A stretch of 27,113 bases of DNA from a virus: the IMG/VR virus record IMGVR_UViG_3300025430_000094, positions 1 through 27,113 of that record; one strand, given 5' to 3'. A program made the position numbers and the translations under genes. Shown here piece after piece: positions 21,673 through 27,113 of the stretch. Under the pieces are notes generated by a model. The model saw nothing but the letters and a program-made list of their open reading frames with translations, was not told the origin of the DNA and made no database searches. The stretch's first letter is position 1; each line of letters starts with the position of its first letter.

Positions 21673-21706
21673 AAAAGCCCCCAGCCATAACGGTTGGGGG
21701 CTTTTT
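21673..21706. terminator. Bidirectional intrinsic terminator
   Basis: The stem AAAAGCCCCCAGCC pairs with GGTTGGGGGCTTTT (21673-21686 with 21692-21705, one G-U pair, 5-nt loop). It gives a U-tract in both directions. It lies between the convergent transglycosylase and the 543-residue gene. Confidence 0.93.
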
Positions 21707-21716
21707 ACTGTAACTG

Positions 21717-23348
21717 TTAGGCGACGTAGGTATACGTTCCTGCTTGTGTGCCGGGCCTTGCAGCATCTGGTAGTGCGTAAACCACGAGATTTACGGAGGT
21801 ACCAAGAGTCTGGGTTCCTGTAACGCTCTGTGAGTAAACAGTTCCTGCGTTAGCGGCTGTAGCACCAGAAGTTGTGGTTGTCACTGTTCCAGTGTTGAAA
21901 TCAGCAACACCAAGCAAACGGCCTGCTTCCTTAACTGTCAATCCAGTAACAGTAGGAACTGTTGCTGTTGAGGCAGATGCGGCAACTGTTGCAGTTGCTA
22001 CACCGTACACACTGCCATTTGTATTAACAAGAGCAGTACCGGTTGTTGAGTTAGTAACAGTAAAACCAGTTGCGTTAGCAGTAGCGATTGTTACTGGACC
22101 CAAGTTAAACACAGATGGGGTTGTGTAGGTTGGTGTGTAAATTGCTGTAGCAATAGGCTGAGTTTGTCCAGCAAGCACGTAGTTGTAAAGACCAGTAATC
22201 GTTACGGTCTGCCCCGCAGTAAAGGAGTTGTTTGCTACGTAGGTAACAGTAGTTCCGTTTCCTGAGGCGCCAGTTACAACAGCGGTCTGTGTGTATGCTG
22301 GGTTAAAATTACCTTGAGTACCAGAGGGCTTGTAAGCGGACTGAGCATTTGCAGGAAACGCATCAAAGTTATTCAAGACGTTAACTACGTTATCCGCAGG
22401 CACTGTTAAAGTAATTTGTCCAACGTTACGAGTAAGTTGAGACTGAACAAGAGGGCTTGATTGGAAATCAGTTGTTTTGTTCCAACCAAAGTCTGCACCG
22501 AGGCCCGGAATAGTCTCTACGTTCTGAATTGCAGAACCAGTAGCACCAGCAACAGCGCGGTCTGTAACAGCGCTAGTAACAGTGAACTGGGTAGCAGAAG
22601 CCGTAGCAACAGTTGCATTAGTAAGGTTAAATGCAGAGGAGTAGGTTCCTGTAGCGGTAGAAGTAGCACCTGTAGCCCCTGAGGTAATGGTGAAGTTTGT
22701 GTTGGCGACTACTGCCAAGATGGTGGCGTTAGTAAGGTTGTAAGCACCAGTTGTAGCACCAGTAATAGAAATGGTTTGTCCAGCACTAAGTCCAGTGGTG
22801 CTTGCAGTTGAGTAGGTAACAACTGTTCCAGAACCAGAGATTGCTGTAATAGCGACGGAACCGTTAAGGCCTGTAACTGTAACTGGGCCACCAGCAGTAA
22901 ACTCGTTGTTTGCTGTGTAGGTGATTGTTCCAGCGGCTGCTGAAGCAGCAGTTACCTGTGCAGAAAGGTTATCCGAACCAGCCGAACCAGTTGTTCCACC
23001 AGTAGCATTGAAAACAAACGCCTGAGCAACACCAGAAACACCAGAAACAGAGGCACCAACAACTGTGCTTGCTACTGTGAACTGGGAGCCTGAAGCCGAA
23101 GCAATCGCCATGTCGTTGACGTTAAAAAGTGGGGTTGAAAGTCCTGTAATTGTTACACGCTGTCCAGCCGCAAAAGAGTTGGTTGCTGTATAAGTAATTG
23201 CAAAACCGTTTGAAGAGGCCGCGGTGACGGTAGCAACGGCAAGGCCGGTACGGTCATCATTTGTCTGTGGAGGCATGTTGCCCCAAGCAAAATCTACGGC
23301 TACGTTTCCGCCGGGTACGCGGGTGTACCCAGAATCTCGAATTGCCAT
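21717..23348 (-). CDS. Repeat-rich virion-type protein with C-terminal PASTA-like domain
   Basis: This is a 543-residue, Thr/Ala/Val-rich protein. Residues about 35-460 hold several copies of a beta module of pattern ITYTATNSF.AGQ.VTITGL....FN......A..S..FTV.S, also present in the 1038-residue protein. Residues about 464-525 match a PASTA domain: VPTVTGLTVKEAGRLLGV, a GTV strand, then GTVYSQSVTGTQTLGTSVNL. PASTA domains of bacterial kinases and PBPs bind peptidoglycan fragments. The likely role is a virion or wall-contact protein, which is inferred. A promoter core (23406-23411) lies upstream and a strong terminator follows, so it is its own transcription unit. Confidence 0.8.
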   Translation of the reverse strand: MAIRDSGYTRVPGGNVAVDFAWGNMPPQTNDDRTGLAVATVTAASSNGFAITYTATNSFAAGQRVTITGLSTPLFNVNDMAIASASGSQFTVASTVVGASVSGVSGVAQAFVFNATGGTTGSAGSDNLSAQVTAASAAAGTITYTANNEFTAGGPVTVTGLNGSVAITAISGSGTVVTYSTASTTGLSAGQTISITGATTGAYNLTNATILAVVANTNFTITSGATGATSTATGTYSSAFNLTNATVATASATQFTVTSAVTDRAVAGATGSAIQNVETIPGLGADFGWNKTTDFQSSPLVQSQLTRNVGQITLTVPADNVVNVLNNFDAFPANAQSAYKPSGTQGNFNPAYTQTAVVTGASGNGTTVTYVANNSFTAGQTVTITGLYNYVLAGQTQPIATAIYTPTYTTPSVFNLGPVTIATANATGFTVTNSTTGTALVNTNGSVYGVATATVAASASTATVPTVTGLTVKEAGRLLGVADFNTGTVTTTTSGATAANAGTVYSQSVTGTQTLGTSVNLVVYALPDAARPGTQAGTYTYVA

Positions 23349-23405
23349 TTAGTCATTTCCTATCTATAGAAGGGAGGTACATCCCATGCGCTTAGGGACT
23401 TAACA

Positions 23406-23411
23406 ATTCTA
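23406..23411 (-). promoter_or_regulatory. TAGAAT promoter core upstream of the PASTA-like gene
   Basis: The minus strand reads TAGAATTGTTAAG. The TAGAATTGT core is shared with the motifs at 14763-14786, 17350-17373 and 26843-26858, but the TG of the extended -10 is absent here. It stands about 60 nt before the ATG at 23348. Confidence 0.45.
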
Positions 23412-23440
23412 CGGCGAGTATTTAAAGCGGTGGGGTTAAA

Positions 23441-23611
23441 TCAATTTTGATGTTCGCCATTTACCCCACGGCCGGGGGTTTGGTATGTAGCGATACGGGG
23501 GCGTTCCTGTGCAGTAAGGAACATTCTGCGAATACCAAAACGAGAATCTTGAATGGTGGATTTCTTTATCTTTGGTGTTTTAAACTCTTTTTTACGGCTC
23601 ACGGTGACCAT
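23441..23611 (-). CDS. 56-residue basic protein of unknown function
   Basis: From ATG 23611 it reads MVTVSRKKEFKTPKIKKSTI, then QDSRFGIRRMFLTAQERPRI and a Gly-rich end. GTG 23602 is an alternative start that overlaps the upstream TGA by 4 nt. TGGAAT precedes the ATG. The protein is highly basic and could bind nucleic acid or the virion DNA. It is supported by coding continuity with its neighbour and by the lack of any other gene there. The family is not recognised. Confidence 0.55.
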   Translation of the reverse strand: MVTVSRKKEFKTPKIKKSTIQDSRFGIRRMFLTAQERPRIATYQTPGRGVNGEHQN

Positions 23612-23760
23612 CTATTCCACTGTATCGCTTTGGTCTGTTTGCCGGGCACTACGGGGGATGTAACACGTGTCAGTGCGTCTCTAAACTGACGTGATTCAAT
23701 AGTCTTGACGGAAGAGGTAACAGAAGAGGTAACAGACTTCTTCTTTTTCTTACTGGCCAT
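23599..23760 (-). CDS. 53-residue basic protein of unknown function
   Basis: From ATG 23760, overlapping the upstream gene by 11 nt, it reads MASKKKKKSVTSSVTSSVKT, then IESRQFRDALTRVTSPVVPG, then KQTKAIQWNRWSP. It has a poly-Lys head and a Ser/Thr-Val repeat (SVTSSVTSSV). The ribosome site is weak. The ATG followed by a long open frame, and the overlap style shared with its neighbours, support it. Confidence 0.5.
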   Translation of the reverse strand: MASKKKKKSVTSSVTSSVKTIESRQFRDALTRVTSPVVPGKQTKAIQWNRWSP

Positions 23761-24160
23761 TTACGTCTTTGAACTGCCTAGTGTTATAGAGGCCGGGAAG
23801 AGTTGATTGCTTCCACTTGCCCTCTTTACTAGTGGCTGACTTTGCCACACGCTTTGATTTAGCAGGGGCGCTAATTGCAATGTGCCCCGGCTTTTTACTA
23901 GGGGTGTTTGGCTCATCTTTGTCCAAGCGCTCGGACTTTACATACTGAGGCTCTTCTTTGCCTTCATAACGCTCTTCTTTTGAAGATTCTTCTTCGCGTC
24001 CCTTACTAGGAGACGACTCTTTTTTCTCAGCAGTCTCTTTCTTAGAAGAACTTGCCTTTTTAGATACAGCCTTTTTAATAGCCTTGCCGGTTTTTAGGCT
24101 AGCACTTACTTGGCCATGGATGGCGGAAGCGGCATCTAACTCTACGGCGCGTTTACTCAT
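23750..24160 (-). CDS. Lys/Glu-rich low-complexity protein
   Basis: This 136-residue protein is mostly low-complexity: a Lys/Ser/Glu-rich stretch about 25-80 (KKAVSKKASSSKKETAEKK, EEESSKEERYEGKEEPQ), then a basic part and a compact C-terminus WKQSTLPGLYNTRQFKDVNG. It is probably largely disordered. It overlaps the small zinc-finger ORF upstream by 8 nt. No function is recognised; such proteins may bind nucleic acid or act as internal virion proteins. Confidence 0.65.
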   Translation of the reverse strand: MSKRAVELDAASAIHGQVSASLKTGKAIKKAVSKKASSSKKETAEKKESSPSKGREEESSKEERYEGKEEPQYVKSERLDKDEPNTPSKKPGHIAISAPAKSKRVAKSATSKEGKWKQSTLPGLYNTRQFKDVNGQ

Positions 24161-24266
24161 GCTCTGATTTTAGATGCTTCTGCTCGCAATGGCGGGCTAA
24201 AGAGGCGACCACATAAGTGACCCTACATTCTTTACAGGTATACCGGTCAATCTCTGGAGATTTCAT
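24153..24266 (-). CDS. 37-residue zinc-finger-like protein
   Basis: ATG 24266 has AAAGGA 8 nt upstream. The protein is MKSPEIDRYTCKECRVTYVV, then ASLARHCEQKHLKSEHE. C11, C14 and the pair H26 or C27 with H31 make a C2H2-like finger. It overlaps the downstream Lys/Glu-rich gene. The small size and good ribosome site favour a real gene. Confidence 0.65.
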   Translation of the reverse strand: MKSPEIDRYTCKECRVTYVVASLARHCEQKHLKSEHE

Positions 24267-24277
24267 GGAAATTTCCT

Positions 24278-24472
24278 TTAGTTGAGTAGGGCTAACTCAC
24301 CTTCTGGGTCATACACAGTTAAGGCTTTAGTGAGGAAGTTAAAGGAGCGGGCATGGTGACCACAGAATAGAAGTTCTCCTGCTAAGAAAGTAGCGGCTAC
24401 TTTGGCCGGTCCTCCACAGCGGTCACAACGGTCTACAGCAGTTAATTGCCGATAATCTAAAGTTGTTTCCAC
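24278..24472 (-). CDS. DUF7455-like zinc-ribbon protein
   Basis: This 64-residue protein starts at GTG 24472. DRCDRCGGPAKVAATFLAGE and LLFCGHHARSF give C16, C19, C37 and H39/H40 as zinc ligands. This ribbon, with its LLFC.HH end, is characteristic of actinobacterial DUF7455 proteins and supports an actinobacterial host. The role is unknown. It lies between the 41- and 37-residue genes. Confidence 0.78.
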   Translation of the reverse strand: METTLDYRQLTAVDRCDRCGGPAKVAATFLAGELLFCGHHARSFNFLTKALTVYDPEGELALLN

Positions 24473-24475
24473 TGG

Positions 24476-24601
24476 TTACTTCTTATCTAGAATGTCTTTA
24501 AGAGACGGTACTCCTTGTGTGGGCGCAGGCTTTTCAGCGTCCAACATAGTCTTGAGGTCAGGAATACCTGACTGGGTGAATTGGTCTTCACTGCGGTTCA
24601 T
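24476..24601 (-). CDS. 41-residue protein of unknown function
   Basis: ATG 24601 overlaps the HNH-like gene stop by 4 nt (ATGA). It reads MNRSEDQFTQSGIPDLKTML, then DAEKPAPTQGVPSLKDILDK, with a terminal K. It contains two similar short units (GIPDLKTMLD and GVPSLKDILD), an internal duplication in a very small protein. No function is recognised. Confidence 0.6.
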   Translation of the reverse strand: MNRSEDQFTQSGIPDLKTMLDAEKPAPTQGVPSLKDILDKK

Positions 24602-24894
24602 TTTTCATTCTCCTTTTTACCCGCTCTGCGCTTATTCTCTTTGGCTGTGTTCTTGCTTCTAGAGATAGCACGGAGATTGCCCTTGGAGTCATTATTGTGG
24701 TTGTTGTCCTTGTGGTCAACTGTAGTGTCTTTGCTCTTAATCTTGCCATGCTCAGACTCATAATCGGCACGTGCCTTATTCTTAGAGGTGGTATGCCACT
24801 TGCCATCTTTGCCTTTTTCTTTATAGACATAGATAGGGCGGCCGCCATTTTCTTTAGACCCCTTGTAGGGACCAAACCTTTTCTTTTCTCCCAT
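24598..24894 (-). CDS. Small HNH endonuclease-like protein
   Basis: This 98-residue, very basic protein has an N-terminal part RPIYVYKEKGKDGKWHTTSK, then the HNH-type pattern VDHKDNNHNNDSKGNLRAIS with a terminal NTAKENKRR. D-H, the spaced Asn and N-L of that pattern match the beta-beta-alpha metal site of phage HNH proteins. It may cut DNA in packaging or recombination, or be a mobile gene. Its ATG overlaps the upstream stop by one base. There is no cysteine zinc knuckle, unlike the nuclease at 14096-14737. Confidence 0.7.
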   Translation of the reverse strand: MGEKKRFGPYKGSKENGGRPIYVYKEKGKDGKWHTTSKNKARADYESEHGKIKSKDTTVDHKDNNHNNDSKGNLRAISRSKNTAKENKRRAGKKENEK

Positions 24895-25118
24895 TAGACA
24901 TTAGTTCCAATGGAGCCCATGATACTTCCAGTAGTGACTCCATGAGGCTTAGGGGGATTTTCGTGGTCAGTAGTTCCCTTTTGGAAATTGGGGGTATGGC
25001 CGCTCATACTTGCCTCAGCACCTTCAGCACCAGCGCTGACTGCACCGCTTTCGGCGGCTCCAACACTTGCGGCTTCTCCGCCACCAAGGGTTTCTGCAAC
25101 AGGGAGTAAGAATGACAT
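24894..25118 (-). CDS. Small Ala/Gly-rich protein of unknown function
   Basis: In this 74-residue protein the first 35 residues are Ala/Gly/Glu-rich (LGGGEAASVGAAESGAVSAG) and the rest is polar (HTPNFQKGTTDHENPPKPHG). It overlaps both neighbours by one base (TAATG). It is probably disordered and no family is recognised. Confidence 0.6.
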   Translation of the reverse strand: MSFLLPVAETLGGGEAASVGAAESGAVSAGAEGAEASMSGHTPNFQKGTTDHENPPKPHGVTTGSIMGSIGTNV

Positions 25119-25339
25119 TAGCGCATGTCCATGTTTCTCTTAGAGCGGTTGAGTATGTCCGCGGATTGCTCAGATACATTGTAACGGCCGTAAGAGGGCT
25201 TAGGTCCGTCAAATTGGCCGATGTTTACAGCGCGAAACTCATTTAGGCGCGAACGCTTTGCTTTTAACTCGGTTTTCTTAGGGGCATCAGAGCCAAAGGC
25301 TCTCTCTGCTTTAGTCCTACCTAGAGCCGGGTCTTTCAT
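25118..25339 (-). CDS. Small basic protein of unknown function
   Basis: This is a 73-residue, highly basic protein (RTKAERAFGSDAPKKTELKA, KRSRLNEFRAVNIGQF, LNRSKRNMDMR). AAGGAG 7 nt before ATG 25339 lies inside the end of the upstream YozE-like gene, with a 23-nt overlap. Nucleic-acid or virion-protein binding is possible from charge only. Confidence 0.62.
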   Translation of the reverse strand: MKDPALGRTKAERAFGSDAPKKTELKAKRSRLNEFRAVNIGQFDGPKPSYGRYNVSEQSADILNRSKRNMDMR

Positions 25340-25559
25340 TTTTTAACTCCTTCATCATCGCTAGGTAAGCAACTACTATCAATTCCCCTAGTATGACCTT
25401 ATTGTCAGGGTGGCGCACAGCAAAGTGCTCCGTCCATTGACGGGCAGTAAACCTCGCGCTACCACAACCGTTGTTTGCATCATTCCAGCAAACTTTGGCT
25501 ATTTTGCCGACATCACCGGGAAGGTCTGTCTGCTCAAATAGCCAACTTGAAAAATTCAT
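25317..25559 (-). CDS. YozE-like SAM-fold protein (tentative)
   Basis: This 80-residue protein has the pattern FSSWLFEQTDLPGDVGKIAK, then WNDANNGCGSARFTARQW, then ending VAYLAMMKELKNE. It resembles small YozE-type SAM-like domains (F..WL..Q...GD.A...). The fold is helical. These are small DNA-binding or adaptor proteins in Gram-positive bacteria and phages. The match is by pattern only, and a weak ribosome site precedes the ATG. Confidence 0.55.
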   Translation of the reverse strand: MNFSSWLFEQTDLPGDVGKIAKVCWNDANNGCGSARFTARQWTEHFAVRHPDNKVILGELIVVAYLAMMKELKNERPGSR

Positions 25560-25561
25560 AG

Positions 25562-26332
25562 TTAAGCGTGACGCACAGAGCCTTTAGGTATAGCGGTCAA
25601 AACTCCCTTAGAGTCTTGGGTATAGCCATAAAAACTTGGGGAAGTTGTGTCAAAAGGAGTTGCAGAATCATTACCCGAATCAAATGGGGCTTTACCTGTA
25701 AGCGAGTAGTAAGAAGGATAAGTGGCCGCCGGTACAACGCAAGTGTTTCCTCCGACGTTATCTACTGTGTAGTAGCCACTCACATGGTCTGCAACTTCTA
25801 TTAGCCAGCAAGCGCCCGTTTTATCTGGGCTGGATAACTTATCAATGTGACTGTCTGCAAGCATCTCTAGTATTTCATGCACTAATACAGAACAGACGCC
25901 TTCCCGATAGCGGGCCACGGTTCGCAACTTAGCGGGTCTAATCACTTTGCCAAATGAGGTAATTGCTTTGGAATACGTTGCTGGGGCGTAATACCCATAA
26001 ACACTATTGAGAAGTGCGGCCGGACTAATGTATGAAGTTGGAACTGAACCAGCCGGGATGTGGTCTTTAGGAGGAACTACAGTGTGGCCGCCCCCTACGT
26101 TATAGAGTTGAACACCGTTTTCTACTGTATGGTAGCCATAAGCCCCTGTATGCCGGTACATGTTCGTAATGTGGGCTACGGCATCAAAAGGCAGAGTTTT
26201 ATCTGCGGTTACTACTGCGGTGATTCCCCATTGAAGTCCCCACTTAACAAGGGCGCGGTTAACTACCTCTATGTTATTGGCCAAATCTACTGAAGATAAT
26301 GTGTCTGTATCAACAAGAACTGTGGTTGTCAT
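25562..26332 (-). CDS. Zincin-like protein with HExxE motif
   Basis: This 256-residue protein has VLVHEILEMLADSHID at about 150-164 (His152, Glu153, Glu156), followed by CWLIEVADHV (about 175-184) and a Gly/aromatic end (PSFYGYTQDSKGV). The H-E-x-x-E...D plus a later E-x-x-D/V-D unit matches a group of bacterial and phage proteins with a SHE(L/V)xE..xDP motif and EVxDPV, thought to be zinc metallopeptidase-like. Gly-rich YNVGGGHTVVPP at about 77-88 precedes it. There is no signal peptide. The substrate and location are unknown; a virion-associated or host-wall activity is possible. Its ATG overlaps the upstream gene by 4 nt. Confidence 0.65.
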   Translation of the reverse strand: MTTTVLVDTDTLSSVDLANNIEVVNRALVKWGLQWGITAVVTADKTLPFDAVAHITNMYRHTGAYGYHTVENGVQLYNVGGGHTVVPPKDHIPAGSVPTSYISPAALLNSVYGYYAPATYSKAITSFGKVIRPAKLRTVARYREGVCSVLVHEILEMLADSHIDKLSSPDKTGACWLIEVADHVSGYYTVDNVGGNTCVVPAATYPSYYSLTGKAPFDSGNDSATPFDTTSPSFYGYTQDSKGVLTAIPKGSVRHA

Positions 26333-26847
26333 CGTGGTCCCGTTCCCCTACGTTTACGGACTGCTTCGTTTCTAATGTTTCGCATAGAGCCCATGTTCCA
26401 AATAGCGTCCTCACCGCGCTCAAGCATCTTGTCCTCGGCTGGCTTACGGTTAATGTGGCCAGTAGACATGTCAATTTGAACGCCCTTACGGGTGTTCTTT
26501 TTACTCTTGGTATCTATCCAAGAGCCCATCATAGCCTTAGGGTCGCCAGCCTCCATCTTGAGGCGGTTAAAGTGTTTAGCAAACTGACGAGGCTCTAAAC
26601 GGGGGGAAGAGGAGCCTTGGTCCACATACTCAGTGTCTACGCGCTTTCCAGTGTTTTTAGAAGTTTCCCCGCCCACAATAAACATCTTGTCACCGGGCTG
26701 AGGCATCTTCATAGATTTCAAATTCATAGATGCCCCATTAAAGTTATGGGTAGAGTCAATGAAATCTTGCGCTTCTTGAGGGTGTTCGGCTAGAGTTCTA
26801 ACCTCACGCTTCTCCTGCTCGACAGGACTGAGGTCGCTATAGTTCAT
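26329..26847 (-). CDS. Polar phage protein of unknown function
   Basis: This 172-residue protein is basic and polar. Residues about 15-35 are helical (VRTLAEHPQEAQDFIDST). The middle has PGDKMFIVGGETSKNTGKRV and RQFAKHFNRLKMEAGD, and the C-terminus is very basic (RNEAVRKRRGTGPR). No domain is recognised. The start ATG (26847-26845) has no ribosome site on the minus strand and lies within the plus-strand promoter motif at 26843-26858, so the two genes may compete. An alternative start at Met41 or later is possible. Confidence 0.6.
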   Translation of the reverse strand: MNYSDLSPVEQEKREVRTLAEHPQEAQDFIDSTHNFNGASMNLKSMKMPQPGDKMFIVGGETSKNTGKRVDTEYVDQGSSSPRLEPRQFAKHFNRLKMEAGDPKAMMGSWIDTKSKKNTRKGVQIDMSTGHINRKPAEDKMLERGEDAIWNMGSMRNIRNEAVRKRRGTGPR

Positions 26848-26858
26848 GTTAGAATTGT
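26843..26858 (+). promoter_or_regulatory. Extended -10 promoter motif, plus strand
   Basis: TTCATGTTAGAATTGT matches the minus-strand motifs at 14763-14786 and 17350-17373 with one change. TG (26847-26848) precedes TAGAAT (26850-26855) by one base. The predicted start is near 26862, and the plus-strand gene begins at 26889. Confidence 0.55.
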
Positions 26859-26888
26859 GACGTAAAGAGTTAAAAGATAGGGGCTAAA

Positions 26889-27062
26889 ATGGCAGTAGAT
26901 GTAGTTGCCGTAGACGTAAATCCAACCGTCTGGCAAGCGTTTTGTAATGACTGTGACAAGTATGTCAGTGATACTTTTACACAGGACGAGGGAGAAAAAG
27001 CAGTTAAGGTAGGCCTAGTTCACTGGGCGCAATTTCACCCAGAGGCTGCTAAGGTTTTTTAA
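26889..27062 (+). CDS. 57-residue protein with CxxC motif
   Basis: ATG 26889 has AGGGG 5 nt upstream. The protein begins MAVDVVAVDVNPTVWQAFCN, continues DCDKYVSDTFTQDEGEKAVK, and ends WAQFHPEAAKVF. C19-x2-C22 with later His46/His50 could bind zinc. It is one of only two plus-strand genes supported here and opens a rightward unit with its own promoter motif. The function is unknown. Confidence 0.72.
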   Translation: MAVDVVAVDVNPTVWQAFCNDCDKYVSDTFTQDEGEKAVKVGLVHWAQFHPEAAKVF

Positions 27063-27113
27063 TCGTCCTGCAAGTCACAAAGATAACCCGTGTATGGGGA
27101 GTTCTTTCCGTAT

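Noticed and set aside
24588-24875. Second frame over the small HNH-like gene
   Set aside because: It is a shadow in the same strand with Met/Arg/Thr-biased composition; the 98-residue frame has the HNH pattern and fits the ATGA and TAATG overlaps.

Overview
The window is a stretch of a tailed double-stranded DNA phage (Caudoviricetes) in the virion-morphogenesis and lysis region. Nearly all genes lie on the minus strand, packed head to tail with 1-4 nt stop/start overlaps. A terminase large subunit, SPP1-type portal, scaffold-like protein, N4-gp56-type major capsid protein, collagen-like fibres and a lysis cassette identify it. The host is inferred, not shown. Small zinc-ribbon proteins of actinobacterial and actinophage type, a tail-protein N-terminus of actinophage type and moderate GC suggest an actinobacterium, possibly a freshwater one.

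Layout, read in the main direction of transcription (right to left). 27062-23441 holds small accessory genes: a zinc-motif ORF on the plus strand, a basic protein, a zincin-like HExxE protein, a YozE-like protein, a small HNH protein, two zinc-finger/ribbon proteins and two very short basic ORFs. 23348-21717 is a large repeat-rich protein ending in a PASTA-like domain. A convergent plus-strand gene at 21127-21660 encodes a secreted lytic transglycosylase with its own promoter, and the two genes share a bidirectional terminator. 20941-19262 is the lysis cassette: membrane protein, permuted papain-like cysteine hydrolase, amidase endolysin and holin-like protein. 19179-17384 holds small genes, including a zinc ribbon and a KTSC-domain protein. 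17262-9326 is packaging and head: terminase, two small proteins, HNH endonuclease, portal, scaffold, capsid, endonuclease VII and a small head protein. 9215-103 is a head-tail adaptor followed by a large adhesion cassette: two collagen-like fibres, a 1038-residue kelch-like repeat protein and three tandem paralogous tip proteins. A tail protein runs off the left edge.

The most notable points are these. (1) The portal gene is split into two frames at a TAT-TAG-G-TAC sequence, the layout expected for a short ribosomal hop, unless it is a sequence error. (2) Four copies of a TAGAATTGT promoter core, three of them extended -10 type, stand before transcription units on both strands. (3) A hairpin sequesters the ribosome-binding site of the endonuclease VII gene, and a similar one overlaps the portal ribosome-binding site. 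(4) A perfect stem with a short U-tract lies between a promoter and the terminase gene. (5) Repeat modules are shared between two distant structural proteins, one of which carries the PASTA-like domain. I saw no tRNA, CRISPR array, integrase or insertion sequence.
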